Shown in pieces: positions 1 through 13,562 of a stretch of DNA of 64,000 nt. Source of the stretch: Odiellus spinosus (lineage: Eukaryota; Arthropoda; Arachnida; Opiliones; Phalangiidae). The translations under genes and the position numbers were made by a program. The stretch covers positions 1,054,001 to 1,118,000 of the forward strand of contig OY987234.1 in assembly GCA_963920705.1 (NCBI GenBank). Reading direction: 5' to 3'. The stretch's first letter is position 1. Each line of letters starts with the position of its first letter. The notes beneath the pieces were generated by a model. It was not told the DNA's origin. It searched no databases and saw only the letters and a list, made by a program, of their open reading frames with translations.

Positions 1-164
1 CACAAATTTCAGAAGTGTAGATCCACAAATTTCCCAAATGTAGATCCACAAATTTCCCAAGTGTAGATAAACAAATTTCCCAAGTGCAGATCCACAAATT
101 TCCCAAGTGTAGATCCACAAATTTCCCAAGTGCAGATCCACAAATTTCCCAAGTGCAGATCCAC

Positions 165-262
165 AATTTTCCCAAGTGCTGATCCACAAAGTTCCCAAGT
201 GCAGATCCACAAATTTCCCAAGTGCACATCCACAAATTTCCCAAGTGCAGATAATCAAATTT
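165..262 (+). repeat. Five-unit marker cassette (AATTTT, AAAGTT, plain, GCACATCC, GATAATC)
   Basis: First clear example of the most frequent composite in the array. In order it has a unit with CACAATTTTCCC, one with CACAAAGTTCCC, a near-consensus unit, one in which GTGCAGATCC reads GTGCACATCC, and one in which GATCCACAAA reads GATAATCAAA. The same five-unit order recurs across the left third, for example near 600-690, 950-1040, 1610-1700, 2940-3035, 4790-4875, 9225-9310, 10370-10460 and 18730-18820. It is the best candidate for the core of an ancestral higher-order repeat. This copy also has GTGCTGATCC in place of GTGCAGATCC before the AAAGTT unit. Confidence 0.85.
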
Positions 263-453
263 CCAACGTGTAGATCCACAAATTTCCCAAGTGTAGATCC
301 ACAAATTTTGCAAGTGCAGATCCACAAATTTCCCAAGTGTAGATCCACAAATTTCCCAAGTGTAGATCCACAAATTTCCCAAATGTAGATCCACAAATTT
401 CCCATGTGCAGATCCACAAATTTCCCAAGTGCAGATCCAAAAATTTCCCAAGT

Positions 454-490
454 GCAGATCCTCAAATTTCCCAAGTATAGATCCGAAAAT
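454..490 (+). repeat. Rare three-mark signature (TCCTCAAA, GTATAG, TCCGAAAA)
   Basis: Two adjacent units carry CCTCAAA, then AAGTATAG, then GATCCGAAAA. The same signature, with GATCCGCAAA as the usual third mark, occurs near 10245, 12657, 15989, 27809, 30868, 62514 and 63010. The exact GATCCGAAAA form recurs only near 63909. It holds most of the few CpG sites in the array. Confidence 0.88.
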
Positions 491-1259
491 TTCCCAAGTG
501 TAGATCCACAAATTTCCCAAATGTAGATCCACAAATTTCCCAAGTGCAGATCCACAAATTTCCCAAGTGCAGATCCACAAATTTCCCAAGTGCAGATCCA
601 CAATTTTCCCAGGTGGAGATCCACAAAGTTCCCAAGAGCAGATCCACAAATTTCCCAAGTGCACATCCACAAATTTCCCAAGTGCAGATAATCAAATTTC
701 CCAAGTGTAGATCCACAAATTTCCCAAGTGTAGATCCACAAATTTCCCAAGTGCAGATCCAAAAATTTCCCAAGTGCAGATCCACAAATTTCCCAAGTGC
801 ATATCCACAAATTTCCCAAGTGCAGATCCACAAATTTCCCAAGTGCAGATTTAAAAATTTCCCAAGTGCAGATCCACAAATTTCCCAAGTGCAGATGCAC
901 AAATTTCCCAAGTGCAGATCCACAAATTTCCCAAGTGCAGATCCACAATTTTCCCAAGTGCAGATCCACAAAGTTCCCAAGTGCAGATCCACAAATTTCC
1001 CAAGTGCACATCCACAAATTTCCCAAGTGCAGATAATCAAATTTCCCAAGTGTAGATCCACAAATTTCCCAAGTGTAGATCCACAAATTTCCCAAATGTA
1101 GATCCACAAATTTCCCAAGTGTAGATCCACAAATTTCCCAAGTGCAGATCCACAAATTTCCCAAGTGTAGATCCACAAATTTCCCAAGTGCAGATCCACA
1201 AATTTCCCAAGTGTAGATCCACAAATTTCCCAAGTGTAGATCCACAAATTTCCAAATGT

Positions 1260-2230
1260 AGATCCACAAATTTCCCATGTGCAGATCCACAAATTTCCCA
1301 AGTGCAGATCCAAAAATTTCCCAAGTGCAGATAATCAAATTTCCCAAGTGTAGATCCACAAATTTCCCAAGTGTAGAACCACAAATTTCCCAAGTGTAGA
1401 TCCACAAATTTCCCAAGTGCAGATCCAAAAATTTCCCAAGTGCAGATCCACAAATTTCCCAAGTGCATATCCACAAATTTCCCAAGTGCAGATCCACAAA
1501 TTTCAGAAGTGCAGATCCACAAATTTCCCAAGTGCAGATCCACAAATTTCCCAAGTGCAGATCCACAAATTTCCCAAGTGCAGATCCACAAATTTCCCAA
1601 GTGCAAATCCACAATTTTCCCAAGTGCAGATCCACAAAGTTCCCAAGTGCAGATCCACAAATTTCCCAAGTGCACATCCACAAATTTCTCAAGTGCAGAT
1701 AATCAAATTTCCCAAGTGTAGATCCACAAATTTCCCAAGTGTAGATCCACAAATTTCCCAAGTGTAGATCCACAAATTTCATAAGTGCAGATCCACAAAT
1801 TTCCCAAGTGCAGATCCACAAATTTCCCAAGTGCAGATAATCAAATTTCCCAAGTGTAGATCCACAAATTTCCCAAGTGTAGATCCACAAATTTCCCAAG
1901 TGCAGATAGAAAAATTTCCCAAGTGCAGATCCACAAATTTCCCAAGTGCATATCCACAAATTTTCCAAGTGCAGATCCACAAATTTCCAAAGTGCAGATC
2001 CACAAATTTCCCAAGTGCAGATTCACAAATTTCCCAAGTCAGATCCACAAATTTCCCAAGTGCAGATGCACAATTTTCCCAAGTGCTGATCCACAAAGTT
2101 CCCAAGTGCAGATCCACAAATTTCCCAAGTGCACATCCACAAATTTCCCAAGTGCAGATAATCAAATTTCCAAAGTGTAGATCCACAAATTTCCCAAGTG
2201 TAGATCCACAAATTTCCCAAGTGTAGATCC
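1260..2230 (+). repeat. Segment matching 6.1-7.08 kb at an offset of 4,851 bp
   Basis: From about 1260 to 2230 the variant order matches 6111-7081. Translations of 1417-1767 and 6268-6618 are identical, as are 1831-2226 and 6682-7077. A visible difference is TTTCATAAG near 1778, which is the ordinary TTTCCCAAG in the partner. The match reaches past both sides of duplication A, so it shows the segment in which duplication A arose. Confidence 0.8.
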
Positions 2231-4173
2231 ACAAATTACCCAAGTGTAGATCCACAAATTTCCCAAGTGCAGATCCACAAATTTCCCAAGTGTAGATCCA
2301 CAAATTTCCCAAGTGTAGATCCACAAATTTCCCAAGTGTAGATCCACAAATTTCCCAAGTGCAGATCCACAAATTTCCCAAGTGCAGATCCACAAATTTC
2401 CCAAGTGCAGATAATCAAATTTCCCAAGTGTAGATCCACAAATTTCCCAAGTGTAGATCCAAAAATTTCCCAAGTGCAGATAGAAAAATTTCCCAAGTGC
2501 AGATCCACAAATTTCCCAAGTGCATATCCACAAATTTTCCAAGTGCAGATCCACAAATTTCCAAAGTGCAGATCCACAAATTTCCCAAGTGCAGATCCAC
2601 AATTTTCCCAGGTGGAGATCCACAAAGTTCCCAAGAGCAGATCCACAAATTTCCCAAGTGCACATCCACAAATTTCCCAAGTGCAGATAATCAAATTTCC
2701 CAAGTGTAGATCCACAAATTTCCCAAGTGTAGATCCACAAATTTCCCAAGTGCAGATCCAAAAATTTCCCAAGTGCAGATCCACAAATTTCCCAAGTGCA
2801 TATCCACAAATTTCCCAAGTGCAGATCCACAAATTTCCCAAGTGCAGATTTAAAAATTTCCCAAGTGCAGATCCACAAATTTCCCAAGTGCAGATGCACA
2901 AATTTCCCAAGTGCAGATCCACAAATTTCCCAAGTGCAGATCCACAATTTTCCCAAGTGCAGATCCACAAAGTTCCCAAGTGCAGATCCACAAATTTCCC
3001 AAGTGCACATCCACAAATTTCCCAAGTGCAGATAATCAAATTTCCCAAGTGTAGATCCACAAATTTCCCAAGTGTAGATCCACAAATTTCCCAAATGTAG
3101 ATCCACAAATTTCCCAAGTGTAGATCCACAAATTTCCCAAGTGCAGATCCACAAATTTCCCAAGTGTAGATCCACAAATTTCCCAAGTGCAGATCCACAA
3201 ATTTCCCAAGTGTAGATCCACAAATTTCCCAAGTGTAGATCCACAAATTTCCCAAATGTAGATCCACAAATTTCCCATGTGCAGATCCACAAATTTCCCA
3301 AGTGCAGATCCAAAAATTTCCCAAGTGCAGATAATCAAATTTCCCAAGTGCAGATCCATAAATTTCCCAAGTGCAGATCCACAAATTTCCCAAGTGTAGA
3401 TCCACAAATTTCCCAAGTGTAGATCCACAAATTTCCCAAATGTAGATCCACAAATTTCCCATGTGCATATCCACAAATTTCCCAAGTGCAGATCCACAAA
3501 TTTCCCAAGTGCAGATTTACAAATTTCCCAAGTGCAGATCCACAAATTTCCCAAGTGCAGATGCACAAATTTCCCAAGTGCAGATCCACAAATTTCCCAA
3601 GTGCAGATCCACAATTTTCCCAAGTGCAGATCCACAAAGTTCCCAAGTGCAGATCCACAAATTTCCCAAGTGCACATCCACAAATTTCCCAAGTGCAGAT
3701 AATCAAATTTCCCAAGTGTAGATCCACAAATTTCCCAAGTGTAGATCCACAAATTTCCCAAATGTAGATCCACAAATTTCCCAAGTGTAGATCCACAAAT
3801 TTCCCAAGTGCAGATCCACAAATTTCCCAAGTGTAGATCCACAAATTTCCCAAGTGCAGATCCACAAATTTCCCAAGTGTAGATCCACAAATTTCCCAAG
3901 TGTAGATCCACAAATTTCCCAAATGTAGATCCACAAATTTCCCATGTGCAGATCCACAAATTTCCCAAGTGCAGATCCAAAAATTTCCCAAGTGCAGATA
4001 ATCAAATTTCCCAAGTGTAGATCCACAAATTTCCCAAGTGTAGAACCACAAATTTCCCAAGTGTAGATCCACAAATTTCCCAAGTGCAGATCCAAAAATT
4101 TCCCAAGTGCAGATCCACAAATTTCCCAAGTGCATATCCACAAATTTCCCAAGTGCAGATCCACAAATTTCAG
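1990..4173 (+). repeat. Tandem duplication A, copy 1 (2,184 bp)
   Basis: This segment repeats directly downstream at an offset of 2,184 bp, which is 95 units of 23 bp minus one base; the missing base lies in the 22-bp unit near 2037. The left limit is where TTCCAAAG here faces TTCAGAAG at the matching place, 4171. Overlapping translations on both strands are identical between the copies, for example 2236-3474 against 4420-5658 and 2405-3100 against 4589-5284. Confidence 0.88.
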
Positions 4174-6357
4174 AAGTGCAGATCCACAAATTTCCCAAGT
4201 GCAGATTCACAAATTTCCCAAGTCAGATCCACAAATTTCCCAAGTGCAGATGCACAATTTTCCCAAGTGCTGATCCACAAAGTTCCCAAGTGCAGATCCA
4301 CAAATTTCCCAAGTGCACATCCACAAATTTCCCAAGTGCAGATAATCAAATTTCCAAAGTGTAGATCCACAAATTTCCCAAGTGTAGATCCACAAATTTC
4401 CCAAGTGTAGATCCACAAATTACCCAAGTGTAGATCCACAAATTTCCCAAGTGCAGATCCACAAATTTCCCAAGTGTAGATCCACAAATTTCCCAAGTGT
4501 AGATCCACAAATTTCCCAAGTGTAGATCCACAAATTTCCCAAGTGCAGATCCACAAATTTCCCAAGTGCAGATCCACAAATTTCCCAAGTGCAGATAATC
4601 AAATTTCCCAAGTGTAGATCCACAAATTTCCCAAGTGTAGATCCAAAAATTTCCCAAGTGCAGATAGAAAAATTTCCCAAGTGCAGATCCACAAATTTCC
4701 CAAGTGCATATCCACAAATTTTCCAAGTGCAGATCCACAAATTTCCAAAGTGCAGATCCACAAATTTCCCAAGTGCAGATCCACAATTTTCCCAGGTGGA
4801 GATCCACAAAGTTCCCAAGAGCAGATCCACAAATTTCCCAAGTGCACATCCACAAATTTCCCAAGTGCAGATAATCAAATTTCCCAAGTGTAGATCCACA
4901 AATTTCCCAAGTGTAGATCCACAAATTTCCCAAGTGCAGATCCAAAAATTTCCCAAGTGCAGATCCACAAATTTCCCAAGTGCATATCCACAAATTTCCC
5001 AAGTGCAGATCCACAAATTTCCCAAGTGCAGATTTAAAAATTTCCCAAGTGCAGATCCACAAATTTCCCAAGTGCAGATGCACAAATTTCCCAAGTGCAG
5101 ATCCACAAATTTCCCAAGTGCAGATCCACAATTTTCCCAAGTGCAGATCCACAAAGTTCCCAAGTGCAGATCCACAAATTTCCCAAGTGCACATCCACAA
5201 ATTTCCCAAGTGCAGATAATCAAATTTCCCAAGTGTAGATCCACAAATTTCCCAAGTGTAGATCCACAAATTTCCCAAATGTAGATCCACAAATTTCCCA
5301 AGTGTAGATCCACAAATTTCCCAAGTGCAGATCCACAAATTTCCCAAGTGTAGATCCACAAATTTCCCAAGTGCAGATCCACAAATTTCCCAAGTGTAGA
5401 TCCACAAATTTCCCAAGTGTAGATCCACAAATTTCCCAAATGTAGATCCACAAATTTCCCATGTGCAGATCCACAAATTTCCCAAGTGCAGATCCAAAAA
5501 TTTCCCAAGTGCAGATAATCAAATTTCCCAAGTGCAGATCCATAAATTTCCCAAGTGCAGATCCACAAATTTCCCAAGTGTAGATCCACAAATTTCCCAA
5601 GTGTAGATCCACAAATTTCCCAAATGTAGATCCACAAATTTCCCATGTGCATATCCACAAATTTCCCAAGTGCAGATCCACAAATTTCCCAAGTGCAGAT
5701 TTACAAATTTCCCAAGTGCAGATCCACAAATTTCCCAAGTGCAGATGCACAAATTTCCCAAGTGCAGATCCACAAATTTCCCAAGTGCAGATCCACAATT
5801 TTCCCAAGTGCAGATCCACAAAGTTCCCAAGTGCAGATCCACAAATTTCCCAAGTGCACATCCACAAATTTCCCAAGTGCAGATAATCAAATTTCCCAAG
5901 TGTAGATCCACAAATTTCCCAAGTGTAGATCCACAAATTTCCCAAATGTAGATCCACAAATTTCCCAAGTGTAGATCCACAAATTTCCCAAGTGCAGATC
6001 CACAAATTTCCCAAGTGTAGATCCACAAATTTCCCAAGTGCAGATCCACAAATTTCCCAAGTGTAGATCCACAAATTTCCCAAGTGTAGATCCACAAATT
6101 TCCCAAATGTAGATCCACAAATTTCCCATGTGCAGATCCACAAATTTCCCAAGTGCAGATCCAAAAATTTCCCAAGTGCAGATAATCAAATTTCCCAAGT
6201 GTAGATCCACAAATTTCCCAAGTGTAGAACCACAAATTTCCCAAGTGTAGATCCACAAATTTCCCAAGTGCAGATCCAAAAATTTCCCAAGTGCAGATCC
6301 ACAAATTTCCCAAGTGCATATCCACAAATTTCCCAAGTGCAGATCCACAAATTTCAG
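4174..6357 (+). repeat. Tandem duplication A, copy 2 (2,184 bp)
   Basis: Second copy, directly abutting the first. I saw no substitution between the copies in the stretches compared, so the event looks recent. The match runs on to about 6390, where GATTCAC at 4204-4210 faces GATCCAC. Confidence 0.88.
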
Positions 6358-7174
6358 AAGTGCAGATCCACAAATTTCCCAAGTGCAGATCCACAAATTT
6401 CCCAAGTGCAGATCCACAAATTTCCCAAGTGCAGATCCACAAATTTCCCAAGTGCAAATCCACAATTTTCCCAAGTGCAGATCCACAAAGTTCCCAAGTG
6501 CAGATCCACAAATTTCCCAAGTGCACATCCACAAATTTCTCAAGTGCAGATAATCAAATTTCCCAAGTGTAGATCCACAAATTTCCCAAGTGTAGATCCA
6601 CAAATTTCCCAAGTGTAGATCCACAAATTTCCCAAGTGCAGATCCACAAATTTCCCAAGTGCAGATCCACAAATTTCCCAAGTGCAGATAATCAAATTTC
6701 CCAAGTGTAGATCCACAAATTTCCCAAGTGTAGATCCACAAATTTCCCAAGTGCAGATAGAAAAATTTCCCAAGTGCAGATCCACAAATTTCCCAAGTGC
6801 ATATCCACAAATTTTCCAAGTGCAGATCCACAAATTTCCAAAGTGCAGATCCACAAATTTCCCAAGTGCAGATTCACAAATTTCCCAAGTCAGATCCACA
6901 AATTTCCCAAGTGCAGATGCACAATTTTCCCAAGTGCTGATCCACAAAGTTCCCAAGTGCAGATCCACAAATTTCCCAAGTGCACATCCACAAATTTCCC
7001 AAGTGCAGATAATCAAATTTCCAAAGTGTAGATCCACAAATTTCCCAAGTGTAGATCCACAAATTTCCCAAGTGTAGATCCACAAATTACCCAAGTGTAG
7101 ATCCACAAATTTCCCAAGTGCAGATCCACAAATTTCCCAAGTGTAGATCCACAAATTTCCCAAGTGCAGATCCA
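5520..7174 (+). repeat. Tandem duplication B, copy 1 (1,655 bp)
   Basis: Repeats downstream at offset 1,655 (72 units minus one base). The offset becomes 1,586 after a three-unit deletion in the second copy. The left limit lies where GATAATC near 5515 faces an ordinary GATCCAC unit at 7170. The segment overlaps copy 2 of duplication A, so B formed after A or within an A-derived block. Confidence 0.85.
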
Positions 7175-8760
7175 CAAATTTCCCAAGTGCAGATCCATAA
7201 ATTTCCCAAGTGCAGATCCACAAATTTCCCAAGTGTAGATCCACAAATTTCCCAAGTGTAGATCCACAAATTTCCCAAATGTAGATCCACAAATTTCCCA
7301 TGTGCATATCCACAAATTTCCCAAGTGCAGATCCACAAATTTCCCAAGTGCAGATTTACAAATTTCCCAAGTGCAGATCCACAAATTTCCCAAGAGCAGA
7401 TGCACAAATTTCCCAAGTGCAGATCCACAAATTTCCCAAGTGCAGATCCACAATTTTCCCAAGTGCAGATCCACAAAGTTCCCAAGTGCAGATCCACAAA
7501 TTTCCCAAGTGCACATCCACAAATTTCCCAAGTGCAGATAATCAAATTTCCCAAGTGTAGATCCACAAATTTCCCAAGTGTAGATCCACAAATTTCCCAA
7601 ATGTAGATCCACAAATTTCCCAAGTGTAGATCCACAAATTTCCCAAGTGCAGATCCACAAATTTCCCAAGTGTAGATCCACAAATTTCCCAAGTGCAGAT
7701 CCACAAATTTCCCAAGTGTAGATACACAAATTTCCCAAGTGTAGATCCACAAATTTCCCAAATGTAGATCCACAAATTTCCCATGTGCAGATCCACAAAT
7801 TTCCCAAGTGCAGATCCAAAAATTTCCCAAGTGCAGATAATCAAATTTCCCAAGTGTAGATCCACAAATTTCCCAAGTGTAGAACCACAAATTTCCCAAG
7901 TGTAGATCCACAAATTTCCCAAGTGCAGATCCAAAAATTTCCCAAGTGCAGATCCACAAATTTCCCAAGTGCATATCCACAAATTTCCCAAGTGCAGATC
8001 CACAAATTTCAGAAGTGCAGATCCACAAATTTCCCAAGTGCAGATCCACAAATTTCCCAAGTGCAGATCCACAAAGTTCCCAAGTGCAGATCCACAAATT
8101 TCCCAAGTGCACATCCACAAATTTCTCAAGTGCAGATAATCAAATTTCCCAAGTGTAGATCCACAAATTTCCCAAGTGTAGATCCACAAATTTCCCAAGT
8201 GTAGATCCACAAATTTCCCAAGTGCAGATCCACAAATTTCCCAAGTGCAGATCCACAAATTTCCCAAGTGCAGATAATCAAATTTCCCAAGTGTAGATCC
8301 ACAAATTTCCCAAGTGTAGATCCACAAATTTCCCAAGTGCAGATAGAAAAATTTCCCAAGTGCAGATCCACAAATTTCCCAAGTGCATATCCACAAATTT
8401 TCCAAGTGCAGATCCACAAATTTCCAAAGTGCAGATCCACAAATTTCCCAAGTGCAGATTCACAAATTTCCCAAGTCAGATCCACAAATTTCCCAAGTGC
8501 AGATGCACAATTTTCCCAAGTGCTGATCCACAAAGTTCCCAAGTGCAGATCCACAAATTTCCCAAGTGCACATCCACAAATTTCCCAAGTGCAGATAATC
8601 AAATTTCCAAAGTGTAGATCCACAAATTTCCCAAGTGTAGATCCACAAATTTCCCAAGTGTAGATCCACAAATTACCCAAGTGTAGATCCACAAATTTCC
8701 CAAGTGCAGATCCACAAATTTCCCAAGTGTAGATCCACAAATTTCCCAAGTGCAGATCCA
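7175..8760 (+). repeat. Tandem duplication B, copy 2, with a 69-bp internal deletion
   Basis: Matches 5520-7174 and runs on to about 8892. Three consecutive 23-bp units present near 6400-6470 are missing near 8065; they include the GCAAATCC and AATTTT units. Small differences include AAGAGCAGATGC near 7393 for AAGTGCAGATGC, and GATACAC near 7722 for GATCCAC. Confidence 0.85.
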
Positions 8761-11150
8761 CAAATTTCCCAAGTGCAGATCCATAAATTTCCCAAGTGCA
8801 GATCCACAAATTTCCCAAGTGTAGATCCACAAATTTCCCAAGTGTAGATCCACAAATTTCCCAAATGTAGATCCACAAATTTCCCATGTGCAGATCCACA
8901 AATTTCCCAAGTGCACATCCACAAATTTCCCAAGTGCAGATAATCAAATTTCCCAAGTGTAGATCCACAAATTTCCCAAGTGTAGAACCACAAATTTCCC
9001 AAGTGTAGATCCACAAATTTCCCAAGTGCAGATCAAAAAATTTCCCAAGTGCAGATCCACAAATTTTCCAAGTGCATATCCACAAATTTCCCAAGTGCAG
9101 ATCCACAAATTTCAGAAGTGCAGATCCACAAATTTCCCAAGTGCAGATCCACAAATTTCCCAAGTGCAGATCCACAAATTTCCCAAGTGCAGATCCACAC
9201 ATTTCCCAAGTGCAAATCCACAATTTTCCCAAGTGCAGATCCACAAAGTTCCCAAGTGCAGATCCACAAATTTCCCAAGTGCACATCCACAAATTTCTCA
9301 AGTGCAGATAATCAAATTTCCCAAGTGTAGATCCAAATTTCCCAAGTGTAGATCCACAAATTTCCCAAGTGTAGATCCACAAATTTCCCAAGTGCAGATC
9401 CACAAATTTCCCAAGTGCAGATCCACAAATTTCCAAAGTGCAGATCCACAAATTTCCCAAGTGCAGATCCACAAATTTCCCAAGTCAGATCCACAAATTT
9501 CCCAAGTGCAGATCCACAATTTTCCCAAGTGCTGATCCACAAAGTTCCCAAGTGCAGATCCACAAATTTCCCAAGTGCACATCCACAAATTTCCCAAGTG
9601 CAGATAATCAAATTTCCAAAGTGTAGATCCACAAATTTCCCAAGTGTAGATCCACAAATTTCCCAAGTGTAGATCCACAAATTACCCAAGTGTAGATCCA
9701 CAAATTTCCCAAGTGCAGATCCACAAATTTCCCAAGTGTAGATCCACAAATTTCCCAAATGTAGATCCACAAATTTACCAAGTGTAGATCCACAAATTTC
9801 CCAAGTGCAGATCCACAAATATCCCAAGTGTAGATCCACAAATTTCCCAAGTGTAGATCCACAAATTTCCCAAATGTAGATCCACAAATTTCCCATGTGC
9901 ATATCCACAAATTTCCCAAGTGCAGATCCACAAATTTCCCAAGTGCAGATCCATAAATTTCCCAAGTGCAGATCCAAAAATTTCCCAAGTGCAGATCCAC
10001 AAACTTCCCAAGTGCAGATCCACAATTTTCCCAAGTGCAGATCCACAAAGTTCCCAAGTGCAGATCCACAAATTTCCCAAGTGTAGATCCACAAATTTCC
10101 CAAGTGTAGATCCACAAATTTCCCAAGTGTAGATCCACAAATTTCCCAAGTGTAGATCCACAAATTTCCCAAGTGTAGATCCACAAATTTCCCAAGAGCA
10201 GATCCACAAATTTCCCAAGTGCAGATCCAAAAATTTCCCAAGTGCAGATCCTCAAATTTCCCAAGTATAGATCCGCAAATTTCCCAAGTGTAGATCCACA
10301 AATTTCCCAAGTGCAGATCCACAAATTTCCCAAGTGCAGATCCACAAATTTCCCAAGTGCAGATCCACAATTTTCCCAAGTGCAGATCCACAAAGTTCCC
10401 AAGTGCAGATCCACAAATTTCCCAAGTGCACATCCACAAATTTCCCAAGTGCAGATAATCAAATTTCCCAAGTGTAGATCCACAAATTTCAAAAGTGTAG
10501 AACCACAAATTTCCCAAGTGTAGATCCACAAATTTCCCAAGAGCAGATCCACAAATTTCCCAAGTGCAGATCCAAAAATTTCCCAAGTGCAGATCCACAA
10601 ATTTCCCAAGTGCAGATCCACAAATTTCCCAAGTGCAGATCCACAAATTTTAGAAGTGCAGATCCACAAATTTCCCAAGTGCAGATCCACAAATTTCCCA
10701 AGTGCAGATAATCAAATTTCCCAAGTGCAGATCCACAAATTTCCCAAGTGCAGATCCACAAATTTCCCAAGTGCAGATCCACAAATTTCCCAAGTGCAGA
10801 TCCACAAATTTCCCAAGTGCAGATCCACAATTTTCCCAAGTGCAGATCCACAAAGTTCCCAAGTGCAGATCCACAAATTTCCCAAGTGCACATCCACAAA
10901 TTTCTCAAGTGCAGATAATCAAATTTCCCAAGTGTAGATCCACAAATTTCCCAAGTGTAGATCCACAAATTTCCCAAGTGTAGATCCACAAATTTCCCAA
11001 GTGCAGATCCACAAATTTCCCAAGTGCAGATCCACAAATTTCCCAAGTGCAGATAATCAAATTTCCCAAGTGTAGATCCACAAATTTCCCAAGTGTAGAA
11101 CCACAAATTTCCCAAGTGTAGATCCACAAATTTCCCAAGTGCAGATCCAA
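8739..11150 (+). repeat. Tandem duplication C, copy 1 (2,412 bp)
   Basis: Repeats directly downstream at 2,412 bp: 105 units minus three bases, explained by one 21-bp unit (near 9331) and one 22-bp unit (near 9484). The left limit is set by differences at 8730 and 8738 against 11142 and 11150. Long minus-strand translations (9312-10646 against 11724-13058) differ at one residue. Confidence 0.9.
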
Positions 11151-13562
11151 AAATTTCCCAAGTGCAGATCCACAAATTTCCCAAGTGCAGATCCATAAAT
11201 TTCCCAAGTGCAGATCCACAAATTTCCCAAGTGTAGATCCACAAATTTCCCAAGTGTAGATCCACAAATTTCCCAAATGTAGATCCACAAATTTCCCATG
11301 TGCAGATCCACAAATTTCCCAAGTGCACATCCACAAATTTCCCAAGTGCAGATAATCAAATTTCCCAAGTGTAGATCCACAAATTTCCCAAGTGTAGAAC
11401 CACAAATTTCCCAAGTGTAGATCCACAAATTTCCCAAGTGCAGATCAAAAAATTTCCCAAGTGCAGATCCACAAATTTTCCAAGTGCATATCCACAAATT
11501 TCCCAAGTGCAGATCCACAAATTTCAGAAGTGCAGATCCACAAATTTCCCAAGTGCAGATCCACAAATTTCCCAAGTGCAGATCCACAAATTTCCCAAGT
11601 GCAGATCCACACATTTCCCAAGTGCAAATCCACAATTTTCCCAAGTGCAGATCCACAAAGTTCCCAAGTGCAGATCCACAAATTTCCCAAGTGCACATCC
11701 ACAAATTTCTCAAGTGCAGATAATCAAATTTCCCAAGTGTAGATCCAAATTTCCCAAGTGTAGATCCACAAATTTCCCAAGTGTAGATCCACAAATTTCC
11801 CAAGTGCAGATCCACAAATTTCCCAAGTGCAGATCCACAAATTTCCAAAGTGCAGATCCACAAATTTCCCAAGTGCAGATCCACAAATTTCCCAAGTCAG
11901 ATCCACAAATTTCCCAAGTGCAGATCCACAATTTTCCCAAGTGCTGATCCACAAAGTTCCCAAGTGCAGATCCACAAATTTCCCAAGTGCACATCCACAA
12001 ATTTCCCAAGTGCAGATAATCAAATTTCCAAAGTGTAGATCCACAAATTTCCCAAGTGTAGATCCACAAATTTCCCAAGTGTAGATCCACAAATTACCCA
12101 AGTGTAGATCCACAAATTTCCCAAGTGCAGATCCACAAATTTCCCAAGTGTAGATCCACAAATTTCCCAAATGTAGATCCACAAATTTACCAAGTGTAGA
12201 TCCACAAATTTCCCAAGTGCAGATCCACAAATATCCCAAGTGTAGATCCACAAATTTCCCAAGTGTAGATCCACAAATTTCCCAAATGTAGATCCACAAA
12301 TTTCCCATGTGCATATCCACAAATTTCCCAAGTGCAGATCCACAAATTTCCCAAGTGCAGATCCATAAATTTCCCAAGTGCAGATCCAAAAATTTCCCAA
12401 GTGCAGATCCACAAACTTCCCAAGTGCAGATCCACAATTTTCCCAAGTGCAGATCCACAAAGTTCCCAAGTGCAGATCCACAAATTTCCCAAGTGTAGAT
12501 CCACAAATTTCCCAAGTGTAGATCCACAAATTTCCCAAGTGTAGATCCACAAATTTCCCAAGTGTAGATCCACAAATTTCCCAAGTGTAGATCCACAAAT
12601 TTCCCAAGAGCAGATCCACAAATTTCCCAAGTGCAGATCCAAAAATTTCCCAAGTGCAGATCCTCAAATTTCCCAAGTATAGATCCGCAAATTTCCCAAG
12701 TGTAGATCCACAAATTTCCCAAGTGCAGATCCACAAATTTCCCAAGTGCAGATCCACAAATTTCCCAAGTGCAGATCCACAATTTTCCCAAGTGCAGATC
12801 CACAAAGTTCCCAAGTGCAGATCCACAAATTTCCCAAGTGCACATCCACAAATTTCCCAAGTGCAGATAATCAAATTTCCCAAGTGTAGATCCACAAATT
12901 TCCAAAGTGTAGAACCACAAATTTCCCAAGTGTAGATCCACAAATTTCCCAAGAGCAGATCCACAAATTTCCCAAGTGCAGATCCAAAAATTTCCCAAGT
13001 GCAGATCCACAAATTTCCCAAGTGCAGATCCACAAATTTCCCAAGTGCAGATCCACAAATTTTAGAAGTGCAGATCCACAAATTTCCCAAGTGCAGATCC
13101 ACAAATTTCCCAAGTGCAGATAATCAAATTTCCCAAGTGCAGATCCACAAATTTCCCAAGTGCAGATCCACAAATTTCCCAAGTGCAGATCCACAAATTT
13201 CCCAAGTGCAGATCCACAAATTTCCCAAGTGCAGATCCACAATTTTCCCAAGTGCAGATCCACAAAGTTCCCAAGTGCAGATCCACAAATTTCCCAAGTG
13301 CACATCCACAAATTTCTCAAGTGCAGATAATCAAATTTCCCAAGTGTAGATCCACAAATTTCCCAAGTGTAGATCCACAAATTTCCCAAGTGTAGATCCA
13401 CAAATTTCCCAAGTGCAGATCCACAAATTTCCCAAGTGCAGATCCACAAATTTCCCAAGTGCAGATAATCAAATTTCCCAAGTGTAGATCCACAAATTTC
13501 CCAAGTGTAGAACCACAAATTTCCCAAGTGTAGATCCACAAATTTCCCAAGTGCAGATCCAA
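11151..13562 (+). repeat. Tandem duplication C, copy 2 (2,412 bp)
   Basis: Abuts copy 1. The one substitution I could locate is TTTCCAAAG near 12902, where copy 1 has TTTCAAAAG near 10490. The right part of this copy was duplicated again as part of duplication D. Confidence 0.9.

Noticed and set aside
544-1101. + strand frames giving CRSTNFPSADPQISQV-type repeats
   Set aside because: Same artefact on the other strand. They end wherever a T-form unit makes TAG in frame.
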